Assembly: GCF_022808645.1 (NCBI RefSeq)
Contig: NZ_JAKZKT010000018.1
Span: 24,170 to 88,169, forward strand
From: Bacillus litorisediminis
GTDB lineage: Bacteria; Bacillota; Bacilli; Bacillales; JC228
Direction: 5' to 3'
Length of the DNA: 64,000 nt
Below are positions 8,568-16,420 of this stretch, piece by piece. Each line of letters opens with the position of its first letter. Positions within the stretch are counted from its first letter, which is position 1. Below the pieces are notes generated by a model. It saw nothing but the letters and a program-made list of their open reading frames with translations. It was not told the origin of the DNA and made no database searches. The translations under genes and the position numbers were made by a program.

Positions 8568-8822
8568 ATGCCATATTATGCAGCTTTGTTACATATGCAA
8601 AATCCCGAAATCAATCAAACATATCGCCCAGATCATTTGGAATACCTCGAAAATCTAAAGGAACAAGGTAAGGTGTATCTCAAAGGGCCATTTACCGACG
8701 GAGCTGGGGGACTTGTGATTTATAAAGCAGATTCACTTGAAGAAGCTAAACAATTAGCGGAAAATGATCCTTATGTAAAACTTGGGGTCAGAAGACTTGA
8801 ATTGCACGAGTGGAGTATCTAG
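8568..8822 (+). CDS. YciI-like protein
   Basis: 84 residues, cytoplasmic, of the YciI/YCII dimeric alpha-beta barrel fold. Diagnostic parts are the RPDHLEYLENLKEQGKV segment, GPFTDGAGGLVIY, and the C-terminal AENDPYVKLGVRRLELHEW. Strongly placed AAGGAAGAGATG site before ATG 8568. Biochemical role unknown; some family members are muconolactone-isomerase-like. It lies 62 bp before the glycerophosphodiesterase gene and may be cotranscribed with it. Confidence 0.9.
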   Translation: MPYYAALLHMQNPEINQTYRPDHLEYLENLKEQGKVYLKGPFTDGAGGLVIYKADSLEEAKQLAENDPYVKLGVRRLELHEWSI

Positions 8823-8884
8823 GTGTTGGGCCTGTCGCCGCTCGCAAATTTGTCTTATAGATAATCAGGACTGGAGTTGCTGGG

Positions 8885-9613
8885 ATGAGTAAAACACTTA
8901 TTTTTGCCCATCGAGGAAGTAAAGGCACCCACCCCGAAAATACGTTGGCTGCCTTTCAAAAAGCCATAGAATTAGGGGTAGATGGAATTGAATTAGATGT
9001 ACACGTGACAAAAGATGGTGAGCTTGTTGTGATTCATGATGAAACGGTTGACCGTACGACAAACGGAACCGGTCGAATTTGCAATCTGACATTAGCGGAA
9101 ATCAAGCAATTCGACGCTGGCAGCTGGTTTTCTCCAAATTTTGCTGACGAAAAAATTCCTGCCCTGACAGAAGTACTGCAGCTCTTAAAATCAACAGATA
9201 TCCTTATTAATATAGAAATAAAATCTGATATCATTGCTTATGAGAATATTGAGGAAAAGGTACTGGCTGCAATTAAGAATAGCGGATTGAACGAAAGCCA
9301 ATTTATTATCTCCTCCTTCAATCATTATTCTGTCGCGCGTTTTAAAAAACTGGCACCCCAAATCGAGACAGCGATTTTATTTATGGAAATTCTGTTAGAC
9401 CCATGGGAATATGCAGCCAATATGGGAGCATCTGCGCTTCATGTGTATGAACCAGTAGCCTTTACTGAAATGTCCAAGTGTGCTATGAAACATGGCTTTC
9501 CGGTACGAGTATTTACAGTCAATAGCCACGAGCATATGAGAGCTCTTATGGACTTACAGCTTTCAGCTATTTTCACTGACTTCCCTGAGGATGCCTTACG
9601 GATAAGAGATTAA
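8885..9613 (+). CDS. glycerophosphodiester phosphodiesterase
   Basis: 242 residues, no signal peptide, so cytoplasmic (UgpQ-like rather than secreted GlpQ). The GDPD motifs are intact: HRG at residues 9-11, ENT at 18-20, ELDVH at about 37-41, and HDE near 51 supplying the catalytic histidines and metal-binding acids. It hydrolyses glycerophosphodiesters to sn-glycerol-3-phosphate and an alcohol. It ends at a shared bidirectional terminator. Confidence 0.92.
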   Translation: MSKTLIFAHRGSKGTHPENTLAAFQKAIELGVDGIELDVHVTKDGELVVIHDETVDRTTNGTGRICNLTLAEIKQFDAGSWFSPNFADEKIPALTEVLQLLKSTDILINIEIKSDIIAYENIEEKVLAAIKNSGLNESQFIISSFNHYSVARFKKLAPQIETAILFMEILLDPWEYAANMGASALHVYEPVAFTEMSKCAMKHGFPVRVFTVNSHEHMRALMDLQLSAIFTDFPEDALRIRD

Positions 9614-9654
9614 ATAAAAATTTTTGGATATAGAAACTCGCTGACATAAAGTAC

Positions 9655-9691
9655 AAAAGATCAAGGAAGATTTTTTCTCCCTTGATCTTTT
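9655..9691. terminator. bidirectional terminator
   Basis: AAAAGATCAAGG (9655-9666) pairs with CCTTGATCTTTT (9680-9691). A and T runs on both sides let it serve both the phosphodiesterase (plus) and the lipoprotein (minus). Confidence 0.88.
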
Positions 9692-9698
9692 ATTTCTA

Positions 9699-10226
9699 TT
9701 ACATAAATACCATATCGAAAGTTGGAGCAGATACACCAACTTTTTCAAATACTTTATTTACAGCATCGATATAGTTTTGTTTTAGAGTTTCTGCTTCTGT
9801 TAAATCTTCACTGCCCGCCTGAAGAATTTCAGCTTTTTTAATGTAGAATTGGCTGATGATGTTGGCAGCATCTGTAAGATCTTTTTGATAATCAGCCAGT
9901 GTTTCTGGAATTTCAATAGCTGCAATTTCATCAGAAATAGCTGCAGCTGCATCAGCTGGCTTCACTTCAGCTGCTTCAATGCCTTCAGGTGTCGTAAACC
10001 CTGCGAATGTTGCTTCTGCATTACGAATCACTTTAATGACTTCACCTTGGTAAGAAAGCAAATCTGTTTTTCCTTCATTGGATACTTCATTTTCTTCTGC
10101 TGCAGGTGCTGCAGTTTCTTGTGCCTCTTCTGATGAACTTCCGTTATCGCTCGATTCAGAATTACTTCCGCATGCTGCTAGCACAAGTACTAACATTGAA
10201 ACTAAAAGCAATAAAAACTTTTTCAT
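9699..10226 (-). CDS. small secreted lipoprotein of unknown function
   Basis: 175 residues from ATG 10226, preceded by AGGGGGA. Lipobox LAAC at about residue 20, then an acidic Ser/Glu-rich linker to about residue 55, then a helical domain of about 115 residues. I do not recognise the domain. Its regular helices and lack of Cys suggest a helical bundle. A longer frame upstream lacks a site and would bury the signal peptide. Monocistronic, with its own terminator. Confidence 0.85.
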   Translation of the reverse strand: MKKFLLLLVSMLVLVLAACGSNSESSDNGSSSEEAQETAAPAAEENEVSNEGKTDLLSYQGEVIKVIRNAEATFAGFTTPEGIEAAEVKPADAAAAISDEIAAIEIPETLADYQKDLTDAANIISQFYIKKAEILQAGSEDLTEAETLKQNYIDAVNKVFEKVGVSAPTFDMVFM

Positions 10227-10550
10227 TATGTGTATCCCCCTAATGAATATCTGTTTATTTATCCTGACTGTTGCTAATTGTACCACTTTAGTAAATTTTT
10301 TCAATCCTTTTAATTCGAAAAACGAAGTATATTAAAATATTTATTTTTTATGAATTGAGTGATAATTTATAAATTTCGTTTGATTTTTAAATTTTATTAA
10401 AATAATGTTAAATACGGGCTAGTTATCTTAAACCGGAGATCCCGAAAATTTATCAAGACATTTCGCTAATCCTGTTAAAATGTGCATTTTTATTTATTTT
10501 CATATGTTGAAAAGCTATACTATACTCAAGTAACCCTCGAGGTGATATGA
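10227..10550. other. AT-rich intergenic region
   Basis: 324 bp between divergent lipoprotein and hxlR-type genes. It should hold both promoters, but I could not pick convincing -35/-10 pairs, and I see no ORF, repeat or hairpin of note. Confidence 0.6.
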
Positions 10551-10865
10551 ATGAAGGAGTCATCATTGTGTCCAAAACTGGAAAAGGCAATGGAACTAAT
10601 CGGCAAGCGCTGGACCGCTATGATTATTTATCAGTTATTAAAAGGTTCCCACCGTTTTTGTGAAATTGAAAGTTCTTTTCCTATTAGCGGCAGACTTTTA
10701 TCAGAAAGACTCAAGGAATTAGAAAGCGAAGGAATCGTGAAGCGCGAAGTATTTCCGGAAGTTCCCGTGCGTGTGGAGTATTCCCTTACTGAAAAGGGGC
10801 AAGCTCTTGCACCTCTCATGAAGGAACTAGAAAAATGGTCTGATCAATATGTAAGTGTTCAATAA
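10551..10865 (+). CDS. HxlR/DUF24 family transcriptional regulator
   Basis: 104 residues, a winged-helix regulator. The family signature is clear: CPKLEKAMELIGKRWTAMII at the start, RFCEIE, SGRLLSERLKELE (recognition helix) and VEYSLTEKG. One cysteine at residue 7 in the CP position is the redox or electrophile-sensing Cys of this family (as in YodB/HypR). GAGGTGAT precedes ATG 10551. The yceI gene 160 bp downstream, convergent, has TACT-AGTA palindromes in its promoter that would suit an HxlR protein. That link is inference. Confidence 0.92.
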   Translation: MKESSLCPKLEKAMELIGKRWTAMIIYQLLKGSHRFCEIESSFPISGRLLSERLKELESEGIVKREVFPEVPVRVEYSLTEKGQALAPLMKELEKWSDQYVSVQ

Positions 10866-10868
10866 GAT

Positions 10869-10898
10869 ACCGCCCTCCTTAAGAGCTGGCGGTTTTTA
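10869..10898 (+). terminator. terminator of the hxlR-type gene
   Basis: ACCGCC (10869-10874) pairs with GGCGGT (10888-10893) followed by TTTTATT. Confidence 0.82.
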
Positions 10899-11026
10899 TT
10901 GGATTGCAATCGGGATATAAACAACTTATCTTCCTCTTTCTCATCCATGTGTCCATTATCAAGTCGATTCTCACAAAAACAAAAAAGGTGCTCCGTTTGT
11001 CACGAAACACCCCGCTTCATTTATTA

Positions 11027-11560
11027 TTATGCTTGTTTAGTCGCTTCAATTTGGATTGAGATTTTTACTTCATCTCCAACTAAAACTCCGCCAGTTTCTA
11101 ATGCAGCATTCCAAGTTAGGCCATAGTCACTGCGCTTTATTTTTCCTTCCCCACTGAAACCGGCTACTTCTGCACCCCAAGGGTTTTTGCCTTGACCCTG
11201 GAATTCTACAGTGAATGTTTCACTTCGTGTAACACCATGAATAGTTAAATCACCCGTTACTTCATATGCCCCTTCTCCAGATTTCACAATATTAGTTGCT
11301 TTAAAAGTCATGTTTGGGTGGTTTTCAACATCAAAGAAATCTCCTGAACGCAAGTGATTATCACGGTCTTCGTTGCGGGTATCAACACTTGCAAGATCGA
11401 CACTGAATTCAATAGCAGCCGTCGTTAAATCAGCTGGATCTGCTTCAATCGCTGCTTCAAAGTTTTTGAAGCCTCCTTTAACTGTTGCAAACATCATGTG
11501 TTTTACAGCAAAATCAATGCTGCTGTGAGTAGGATCAACCGTCCATTTTGTTAATGGCAT
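11027..11560 (-). CDS. YceI family protein
   Basis: 177 residues from ATG 11560, preceded by AAGGAGGAAGAGG. YceI lipocalin-like fold: WTVDPTHSSIDFAVKHMM at the N-terminus, DNHLRSGDFFDVENHPNMTF in the middle, GDLTIHGVTRS, and SDYGLTWN near the end. Family members bind long isoprenoid or amphiphilic ligands. There is no signal peptide here, so it is probably cytoplasmic as in related Bacillus proteins. The upstream region contains two strong palindromes. Confidence 0.92.
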   Translation of the reverse strand: MPLTKWTVDPTHSSIDFAVKHMMFATVKGGFKNFEAAIEADPADLTTAAIEFSVDLASVDTRNEDRDNHLRSGDFFDVENHPNMTFKATNIVKSGEGAYEVTGDLTIHGVTRSETFTVEFQGQGKNPWGAEVAGFSGEGKIKRSDYGLTWNAALETGGVLVGDEVKISIQIEATKQA

Positions 11561-11576
11561 ACTCCTCTTCCTCCTT

Positions 11577-11634
11577 TTACTTACTTTTAGTAAACTCATA
11601 TACAAATTAAAGAATACTAACTTTTAGTAAGTAT
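11577..11634 (-). promoter_or_regulatory. paired palindromic operators upstream of yceI
   Basis: A 21-bp palindrome at 11614-11634 has arms ATACTnACT / AGTnAGTAT around a TTT centre. A second, imperfect copy is centred at 11587 (ACTTACTTTTAGTAAAC). Centres are 37 bp apart. The TACT...AGTA pattern resembles sites of HxlR/DUF24 regulators such as YodB, and such a gene lies at 10551-10865. Confidence 0.72.
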
Positions 11635-11777
11635 GTCAATTTAAAAACTATCAGAAAACTGATAAAAAATTAAATATTTATTTCCCCTGCCCTGTACCGT
11701 AAATGAACCCTTGTATATTCCAGCTTTCTAAGACACAACCTAAGGTTATCAAACTAAAAGTCGAGTTGAATACTGTT

Positions 11778-12263
11778 ATGGCGCTTAATACTTATATTTT
11801 CATCTCCATTATTTGTGTAATTGTATTTGCCCTTTCAAAGAAAAAAGCACATGAATTCGAGCTGTTACTTATAATTTTATTAATCGAATTTTTATTTTTA
11901 ACCTACTTCGCAATCATAAGCACTAATTACAGTTACATTAAAATATCGACTAAAGCTCAAGATTATGTGACATATCAAATATTTGAAATTGTACTTCTTC
12001 CCATGTTAGTACTTCTTACGATAAGCTACACATCATTTTTAAAATCGGCCTTTGCCAAATGTCTGCTTGGGCTCACATTGGTTGGCGTCCTATGCTCTAT
12101 CGAATATTCACTTCTCAGACTAATCATCATCGAATATAAAGGCTGGCATTTTTTCTATTCGATTACAGCGTATAGCCTAATTTTTATATTGATACAAACG
12201 GCTAAGCACTGGTTCCGGAAGATACTAATCAACGAGGGAATGATCAAGCATGATTCTTCCTAA
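11778..12263 (+). CDS. hypothetical multi-pass membrane protein (paralogue 1)
   Basis: About 161 residues with five hydrophobic segments; no known function. An in-frame ATG at 11703 would add 25 polar residues. I prefer 11778 since the protein then starts directly before the first membrane segment, like its neighbour, but neither start has a convincing ribosome binding site. The motif EYKGWHFFYSITAY lies near the C-terminus and matches KYKGWVPYLSFNYY in the next gene. It overlaps that gene by 14 bp, which implies cotranslation. It may belong to the CBO0543-type membrane family, but I am not sure. Confidence 0.65.
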   Translation: MALNTYIFISIICVIVFALSKKKAHEFELLLIILLIEFLFLTYFAIISTNYSYIKISTKAQDYVTYQIFEIVLLPMLVLLTISYTSFLKSAFAKCLLGLTLVGVLCSIEYSLLRLIIIEYKGWHFFYSITAYSLIFILIQTAKHWFRKILINEGMIKHDSS

Positions 12264-12759
12264 AAACTTCGACCAAAATGAATGGTTCATTTTAATATCT
12301 CTTATTGCAGTAATATCGATTATTTGCTTTTTACCAAAACGATTCCCTCATAGTATTACGATCCTAATTTTTGCTTACGCTGTAACGGTCGGCCGTGTTA
12401 CGGATCGGTTTTTAGCAGCACCGTGGGCTGACTTTTACGATATTATGGATACGGGCAAATTTGATTTGTTTGATTTGTTTTCCTATGTTTTGTATGCGAT
12501 GTTTAGCTACCTTTTTATCTACATATTTCACCGGATGAAGATGAAAGGCTTATTGATTCTCGTATATATTGTATTATGGTCCCTTTTTTCAGTTGGGTTT
12601 GAATGGATATCAGCTCAATTTGAGGTTGTGAAATATAAGGGTTGGGTTCCTTATCTATCCTTTAACTATTACTTAGCAATCGAAGCTTTAACGCTTTTAT
12701 TTTTTACTTACCTCAAAAAAGTGTATAGAAAAACGGTTTTAAAACAATATGAGTGGTGA
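12250..12759 (+). CDS. hypothetical multi-pass membrane protein (paralogue 2)
   Basis: 169 residues with about five membrane segments, no recognised enzymatic motif. ATG 12250 lies inside the end of the preceding gene, preceded by GAGGGAATGATC. Shared architecture with its neighbour (five segments, x-YKGW-x3-YS-x3-Y near the last loop) points to an old tandem duplication. An acidic segment WADFYDIMDTGKFDLFD in the middle may be an extracellular or catalytic loop. The two proteins may form a heteromer. Confidence 0.7.
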   Translation: MILPKNFDQNEWFILISLIAVISIICFLPKRFPHSITILIFAYAVTVGRVTDRFLAAPWADFYDIMDTGKFDLFDLFSYVLYAMFSYLFIYIFHRMKMKGLLILVYIVLWSLFSVGFEWISAQFEVVKYKGWVPYLSFNYYLAIEALTLLFFTYLKKVYRKTVLKQYEW

Positions 12760-12831
12760 CATTTCCCAAGAAAAAAAAGAGAAGCATGGTTCAAACTAAG
12801 TGTACCCCCCGATAAACAAGGAGGGATTTTC

Positions 12832-12975
12832 ATGGCTGAACAATGCTTTTACTGTTTAAGAGAAGTTGACGACAATCAGCTTCATTTTGTAACCTTTTTG
12901 GCTTCAATGAATGAACGTGAGGAAGCTTTATGTAACGAATGTTACCAAGAATGGCTGCAAGGGATTAAAGAATAA
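12832..12975 (+). CDS. small protein with two CxxC motifs (putative zinc ribbon)
   Basis: A 47-residue ORF: begins MAEQCFYCLREVDD, ends with CNECYQEWLQGIKE. The pairs C5-x2-C8 and C36-x2-C39 would form a treble-clef-like or rubredoxin-like zinc site. AAGGAGGG sits 6-7 nt before ATG 12832, a very good start for so short an ORF. Similar tiny zinc-finger proteins are common and uncharacterised in Bacillaceae. No clear partner nearby. Confidence 0.75.
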   Translation: MAEQCFYCLREVDDNQLHFVTFLASMNEREEALCNECYQEWLQGIKE

Positions 12976-13074
12976 TGTCGGCTTGGGTATACCCCAATCC
13001 GGCATTTTTTGCCGTTAAAATCGAATATACACAGATTTTAGAAGAGTAACAGAAGGAATGGTTTTGCTTTTGAA

Positions 13075-13497
13075 ATGAAAGGGAAAATTGTTCCTGTTCA
13101 GGAAAAAATCGATGGAAGAACAAAACCGAGAGCTTGGATCCGCAAAACAGATAATGAAGTAACGTTCGTGGCTCTTTATTCATATCACCAAACAGAGGGC
13201 AGAACATTTATGAATATAGCTCTTCCCCTTCCCTGGACCTCAATGATTGGAATCTTAGAGCTGAGTCAGAGAGAAAAACAGCTTCAATTAACAAGTAAAC
13301 GACTTAAAACGAGCGATGCCGATTCGGGTATTTATGTAACTCTTAGGGACAAGCTATTTAAATTGCCGCTCGAAGAATGTTTTCAGGTATCTGAAATCCA
13401 AGAAGGAGTTTTAAAAGCTCATCATCAAATGTGGATTATTTCAATTCCCTTTTTATCAATCGAATATGATATTTTTCATAAAGATTATTTGCATTAA
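13075..13497 (+). CDS. hypothetical protein
   Basis: 140 residues, soluble, no family recognised. It starts with a charged segment (GKIVPVQEKIDGRTKPRAW) and contains mixed beta-strand-like stretches (VTFVALYSYH, MWIISIPFLSIEYDIF). No signal peptide, no Cys cluster. The ribosome site is poor: AAGGA lies 17 nt before ATG 13075, and no alternative in-frame start exists. A terminator follows directly, supporting a real gene end. Confidence 0.6.
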   Translation: MKGKIVPVQEKIDGRTKPRAWIRKTDNEVTFVALYSYHQTEGRTFMNIALPLPWTSMIGILELSQREKQLQLTSKRLKTSDADSGIYVTLRDKLFKLPLEECFQVSEIQEGVLKAHHQMWIISIPFLSIEYDIFHKDYLH

Positions 13498-13506
13498 TCG
13501 AAGAAA

Positions 13507-13541
13507 AACAACCACACCATTTCTAGCGCGGTTGTTTTTTA
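13507..13541 (+). terminator. rho-independent terminator
   Basis: ACAACC (13508-13513) pairs with GGTTGT (13530-13535), followed by TTTTT. Between the hypothetical gene and the convergent yclP. Confidence 0.78.
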
Positions 13542-13578
13542 TTGCATTTCGGATAAACCCCCGGTGAGACAGGCAACT

Positions 13579-14334
13579 TCAAAAGTAGATACAGATTTTT
13601 TTATTCTGGATGTTTTCAATCTCGATATCCATGTCATAAATTTCTTTAAGAATGACTGGGTCAATGATATCTTGGGCTTTGCCCTCATTAACCACCTTTC
13701 CATCTTTCATCGCTACAATATAGTCCGAGTAGACTGAAGCAAAGTTAATATCATGCAGGACGATCACAACGGTTTTACCGAGTTCTTCAACTAGTCGTCT
13801 GAGTGTCTTCATTATTTGCACCGAATGTTTCATATCCAAATTATTTAGTGGTTCGTCCAAAAGTATATATTCGGTATCCTGGGCGATGACCATTGCAATG
13901 AAGGCTCTTTGCTTCTGTCCGCCGCTTAACTGATCGAGATACTTGTCTTGTATGTCGGTCAGTTCCATATAATGAATCGCTTCATTGACATACTTCCAAT
14001 CTTCATCTGTCAGTCTTCCTTGAGAGTATGGGAAGCGCCCAAAGGAAACTAGTTCTTTTATCGTTAAGCGCAAATTAATATGATTGGATTGTTTGAGGAT
14101 AGAAATCTTTTTTGCAAGGTCATTGCTTTTCGCCTTTGTAATGTCCGTCCCATCAATATAAATGTCTCCCTGATCCTTATCAATCAGGCGGCTAATCATG
14201 GATAATAATGTACTTTTCCCTGCACCATTTGGTCCGATAAAAGATGTAATCTTTCCCTTCTGGATTTGAACTGACACATTTTCGATAACATTCTTATCGC
14301 CGTAGCCTTTATATACATTTTTTACATCTACCAT
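13579..14334 (-). CDS. yclP: iron-siderophore ABC transporter ATPase (YclP-like)
   Basis: 251 residues. Walker A GPNGAGKS 34-41, signature LSGGQKQR 136-143, Walker B EYILLDEP 155-162, and an H-loop LHD. The FepC-type ATPase closely resembles Bacillus YclP, which powers petrobactin/ferric catecholate import. It overlaps yclO by 7 bp. In B. subtilis the operon continues to yclQ, the binding lipoprotein. Here the operon ends after yclP and no binding protein is found anywhere in the window. Confidence 0.92.
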   Translation of the reverse strand: MVDVKNVYKGYGDKNVIENVSVQIQKGKITSFIGPNGAGKSTLLSMISRLIDKDQGDIYIDGTDITKAKSNDLAKKISILKQSNHINLRLTIKELVSFGRFPYSQGRLTDEDWKYVNEAIHYMELTDIQDKYLDQLSGGQKQRAFIAMVIAQDTEYILLDEPLNNLDMKHSVQIMKTLRRLVEELGKTVVIVLHDINFASVYSDYIVAMKDGKVVNEGKAQDIIDPVILKEIYDMDIEIENIQNKKICIYF

Positions 14335-15278
14335 GATTTCCGCTCCTTTAATAATAGATAGATAAAGTAGATGCCGCCAATAAAGTTAATAATGACACTG
14401 ATTGGAACCGAAAAGCTAAATATTCTTTCCACAATCAGCTGCCCCCCTACTAGGGCGATAATACTTACCAGCATGGAACCTATTATTAAAAATTTATGTT
14501 GATACGTTTTTAAAAACTCATACGTAACGTTTACAACTAACAGCCCTAAAAAAGTAATGGGCCCTATTAAGGCAGTCGGTACTGAGATTAAGATAGTAAC
14601 GACAAATAATAGTCGTTTCACCACAAAATCATAATTGACACCTAGGTTAATTGCGTGTTCTCTTCCCATCGACATAACATCCAGATATTTAAAAAACTTC
14701 AAGCTGTAAAGAACAGCTGCAGCCAATAAAATCAACGCAATCCAAATAATACCCGAGTTCACGTTATTAAGACTGGCAAACATCCGGTCCTGAACGATTA
14801 AGAACTCATTCGGATCAATTAATACCTGCATAAAAGCAGAAAAGCTTTCAAATAGCGTCCCTAATATAATACCGATTAATAAAAGAAAATAGATGTTTTG
14901 CCCCTTTTTTCGAAAAAGCAATTTAAATAAAAAACTAGAAAACACGATCATGAATCCAAGCGAGACAAGAAAATTGACTTGTGCCTGCATAATCATCACC
15001 GTTGCTGATCCGAATACAAAGACGACAACGGTTTGAATCAATAAATAAAGTGAGTCTAATCCTAAAATACTAGGTGTTAAAATTCTATTATTGGTAATGG
15101 TCTGAAAAACGAGCGTTGAATAGGCAATAGAAGCACCAGCCAATACAATTGCTGTAATCTTTGTAACCCTTCTGGGTAGGACATAATCCCAGTTCGAACC
15201 GATATCAAAAAACAAAAATAAAGCAGTCAGCAGGACGGCAGCAATTACTAATACACTAATTTTATTTTTATTACTCAT
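14328..15278 (-). CDS. yclO: iron-siderophore ABC transporter permease (YclO-like)
   Basis: 316 residues, FecCD family permease with about nine or ten membrane segments. Characteristic pieces are the RVTKITAIVLAGASIAYST motif near the start and GPITFLGLLVVN in the cytoplasmic loop that contacts the ATPase. It overlaps yclN by 8 bp and yclP by 7 bp. Together with YclN it forms the heterodimeric membrane channel. Confidence 0.92.
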   Translation of the reverse strand: MSNKNKISVLVIAAVLLTALFLFFDIGSNWDYVLPRRVTKITAIVLAGASIAYSTLVFQTITNNRILTPSILGLDSLYLLIQTVVVFVFGSATVMIMQAQVNFLVSLGFMIVFSSFLFKLLFRKKGQNIYFLLLIGIILGTLFESFSAFMQVLIDPNEFLIVQDRMFASLNNVNSGIIWIALILLAAAVLYSLKFFKYLDVMSMGREHAINLGVNYDFVVKRLLFVVTILISVPTALIGPITFLGLLVVNVTYEFLKTYQHKFLIIGSMLVSIIALVGGQLIVERIFSFSVPISVIINFIGGIYFIYLLLKERKSW

Positions 15279-16221
15279 ATGCTTTTCTCCTTAACAGTAA
15301 ATAAACAAAGATGGCACTGCCGATCACACCGACGGTTAAGCTAATGGAGATTTCATATGGGTAAATAATGACTCGTCCCAGAATGTCACAAAATAGAACA
15401 AAAACAGCACCCAGCAAGGCTGTGTGGAACAAATTATTTTTTAAATGGTCACCATGATAGATGCTCACGATATTCGGAATAATCAGCCCCAAAAATGGAA
15501 TCATTCCGACCGTAAGGACGACCGATGAAGTAATTAGGGCCACAATCACCAACCCGATATTGACTACCTGTTTGTACTTTAGCCCTAAATTTTTTGCAAA
15601 ATCCTCCCCCATACCGGCGATTGTAAATTTGTTGGCAAAAATATAAGCGACTGCAAGAAGCGGAATACTAACATAAATTAACTCGTATTGGCCCTCTATA
15701 ATCATGGAGAAATCACCATGAAGCCATGATGATATATTCTGAATCAAATCTCCTCTATACGCAAAAAAGGTTGTGATTGAATTGATAATATTCCCGAACA
15801 TTAACCCAACCAGAGGTATAAAAATCGTATCTTTAAATTTAATCTTATCTAGTATTTTCATAAAAATAAATGTACCCAAAAGGGCAAATACAAACGCAAC
15901 CAGCATCTTTTCCAAAGGGCTTGCTGAGGTAAAAAGCATAAGGGAAACTAATACTCCGAGCCTTGCAGAATCCATAGTCCCGGCTGTCGTTGGCGATACG
16001 AATTTGTTTCTGCTTAATTGCTGCATGATTAAGCCACAAATACTCATACTTGCTCCGGCCACAATAATTGTAATTAATCGCGGCAATCTGCCAGATAACA
16101 AGATTTGTGCTTGAGCTTCTGTTAAATGAAGTAAATCGAATGGCGAAATGGCAGTGACCCCAATAAATACAGAAGCAAATGAGAATATAATTAAAGCGAC
16201 GAGCAAGTATCTTTTTTTCAT
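15271..16221 (-). CDS. yclN: iron-siderophore ABC transporter permease (YclN-like)
   Basis: 316 residues, second FecCD-family permease. Typical motifs are SGRLPRLITIIVAGASMSICGLIMQQ and MIPFLGLIIPN. It is the first gene of the yclNOP operon, with AAGGGA before the ATG at 16221. Two adjacent Fur boxes in its promoter indicate induction on iron starvation. Confidence 0.92.
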   Translation of the reverse strand: MKKRYLLVALIIFSFASVFIGVTAISPFDLLHLTEAQAQILLSGRLPRLITIIVAGASMSICGLIMQQLSRNKFVSPTTAGTMDSARLGVLVSLMLFTSASPLEKMLVAFVFALLGTFIFMKILDKIKFKDTIFIPLVGLMFGNIINSITTFFAYRGDLIQNISSWLHGDFSMIIEGQYELIYVSIPLLAVAYIFANKFTIAGMGEDFAKNLGLKYKQVVNIGLVIVALITSSVVLTVGMIPFLGLIIPNIVSIYHGDHLKNNLFHTALLGAVFVLFCDILGRVIIYPYEISISLTVGVIGSAIFVYLLLRRKAYE

Positions 16222-16253
16222 ATAGCATCCCTTAGACGTTTTCTAGTATTAAA

Positions 16254-16296
16254 TGAAAATTATTATCAATTAAAATAGTAATGAAAATCATTCTCA
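16254..16296 (-). promoter_or_regulatory. two Fur boxes upstream of yclNOP
   Basis: Read on the minus strand, TGATAATAATTTTCA (16268-16254) and TGAGAATGATTTTCA (16296-16282) both fit the 7-1-7 Fur consensus TGATAATnATTATCA with one or two mismatches. Their centres are 28 bp apart. Confidence 0.85.
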
Positions 16297-16378
16297 AAGT
16301 CAATGTATATCCATGATGAAAAATTGAAGAATGGCCACAATCCTGGATAGAAGCAGAAACAGCTGCTGTAAAATAAAT

Positions 16379-16410
16379 GAGAGGCTGGCTCAAAAAATAC
16401 GCCGCCTCTC
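16379..16410 (-). terminator. terminator of cadCA
   Basis: GAGAGGC (16379-16385) pairs with GCCTCTC (16404-16410), with a T-rich tail on the minus strand just past the cadA stop. Confidence 0.7.
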
Positions 16411-16420
16411 TTTGCAAAAG

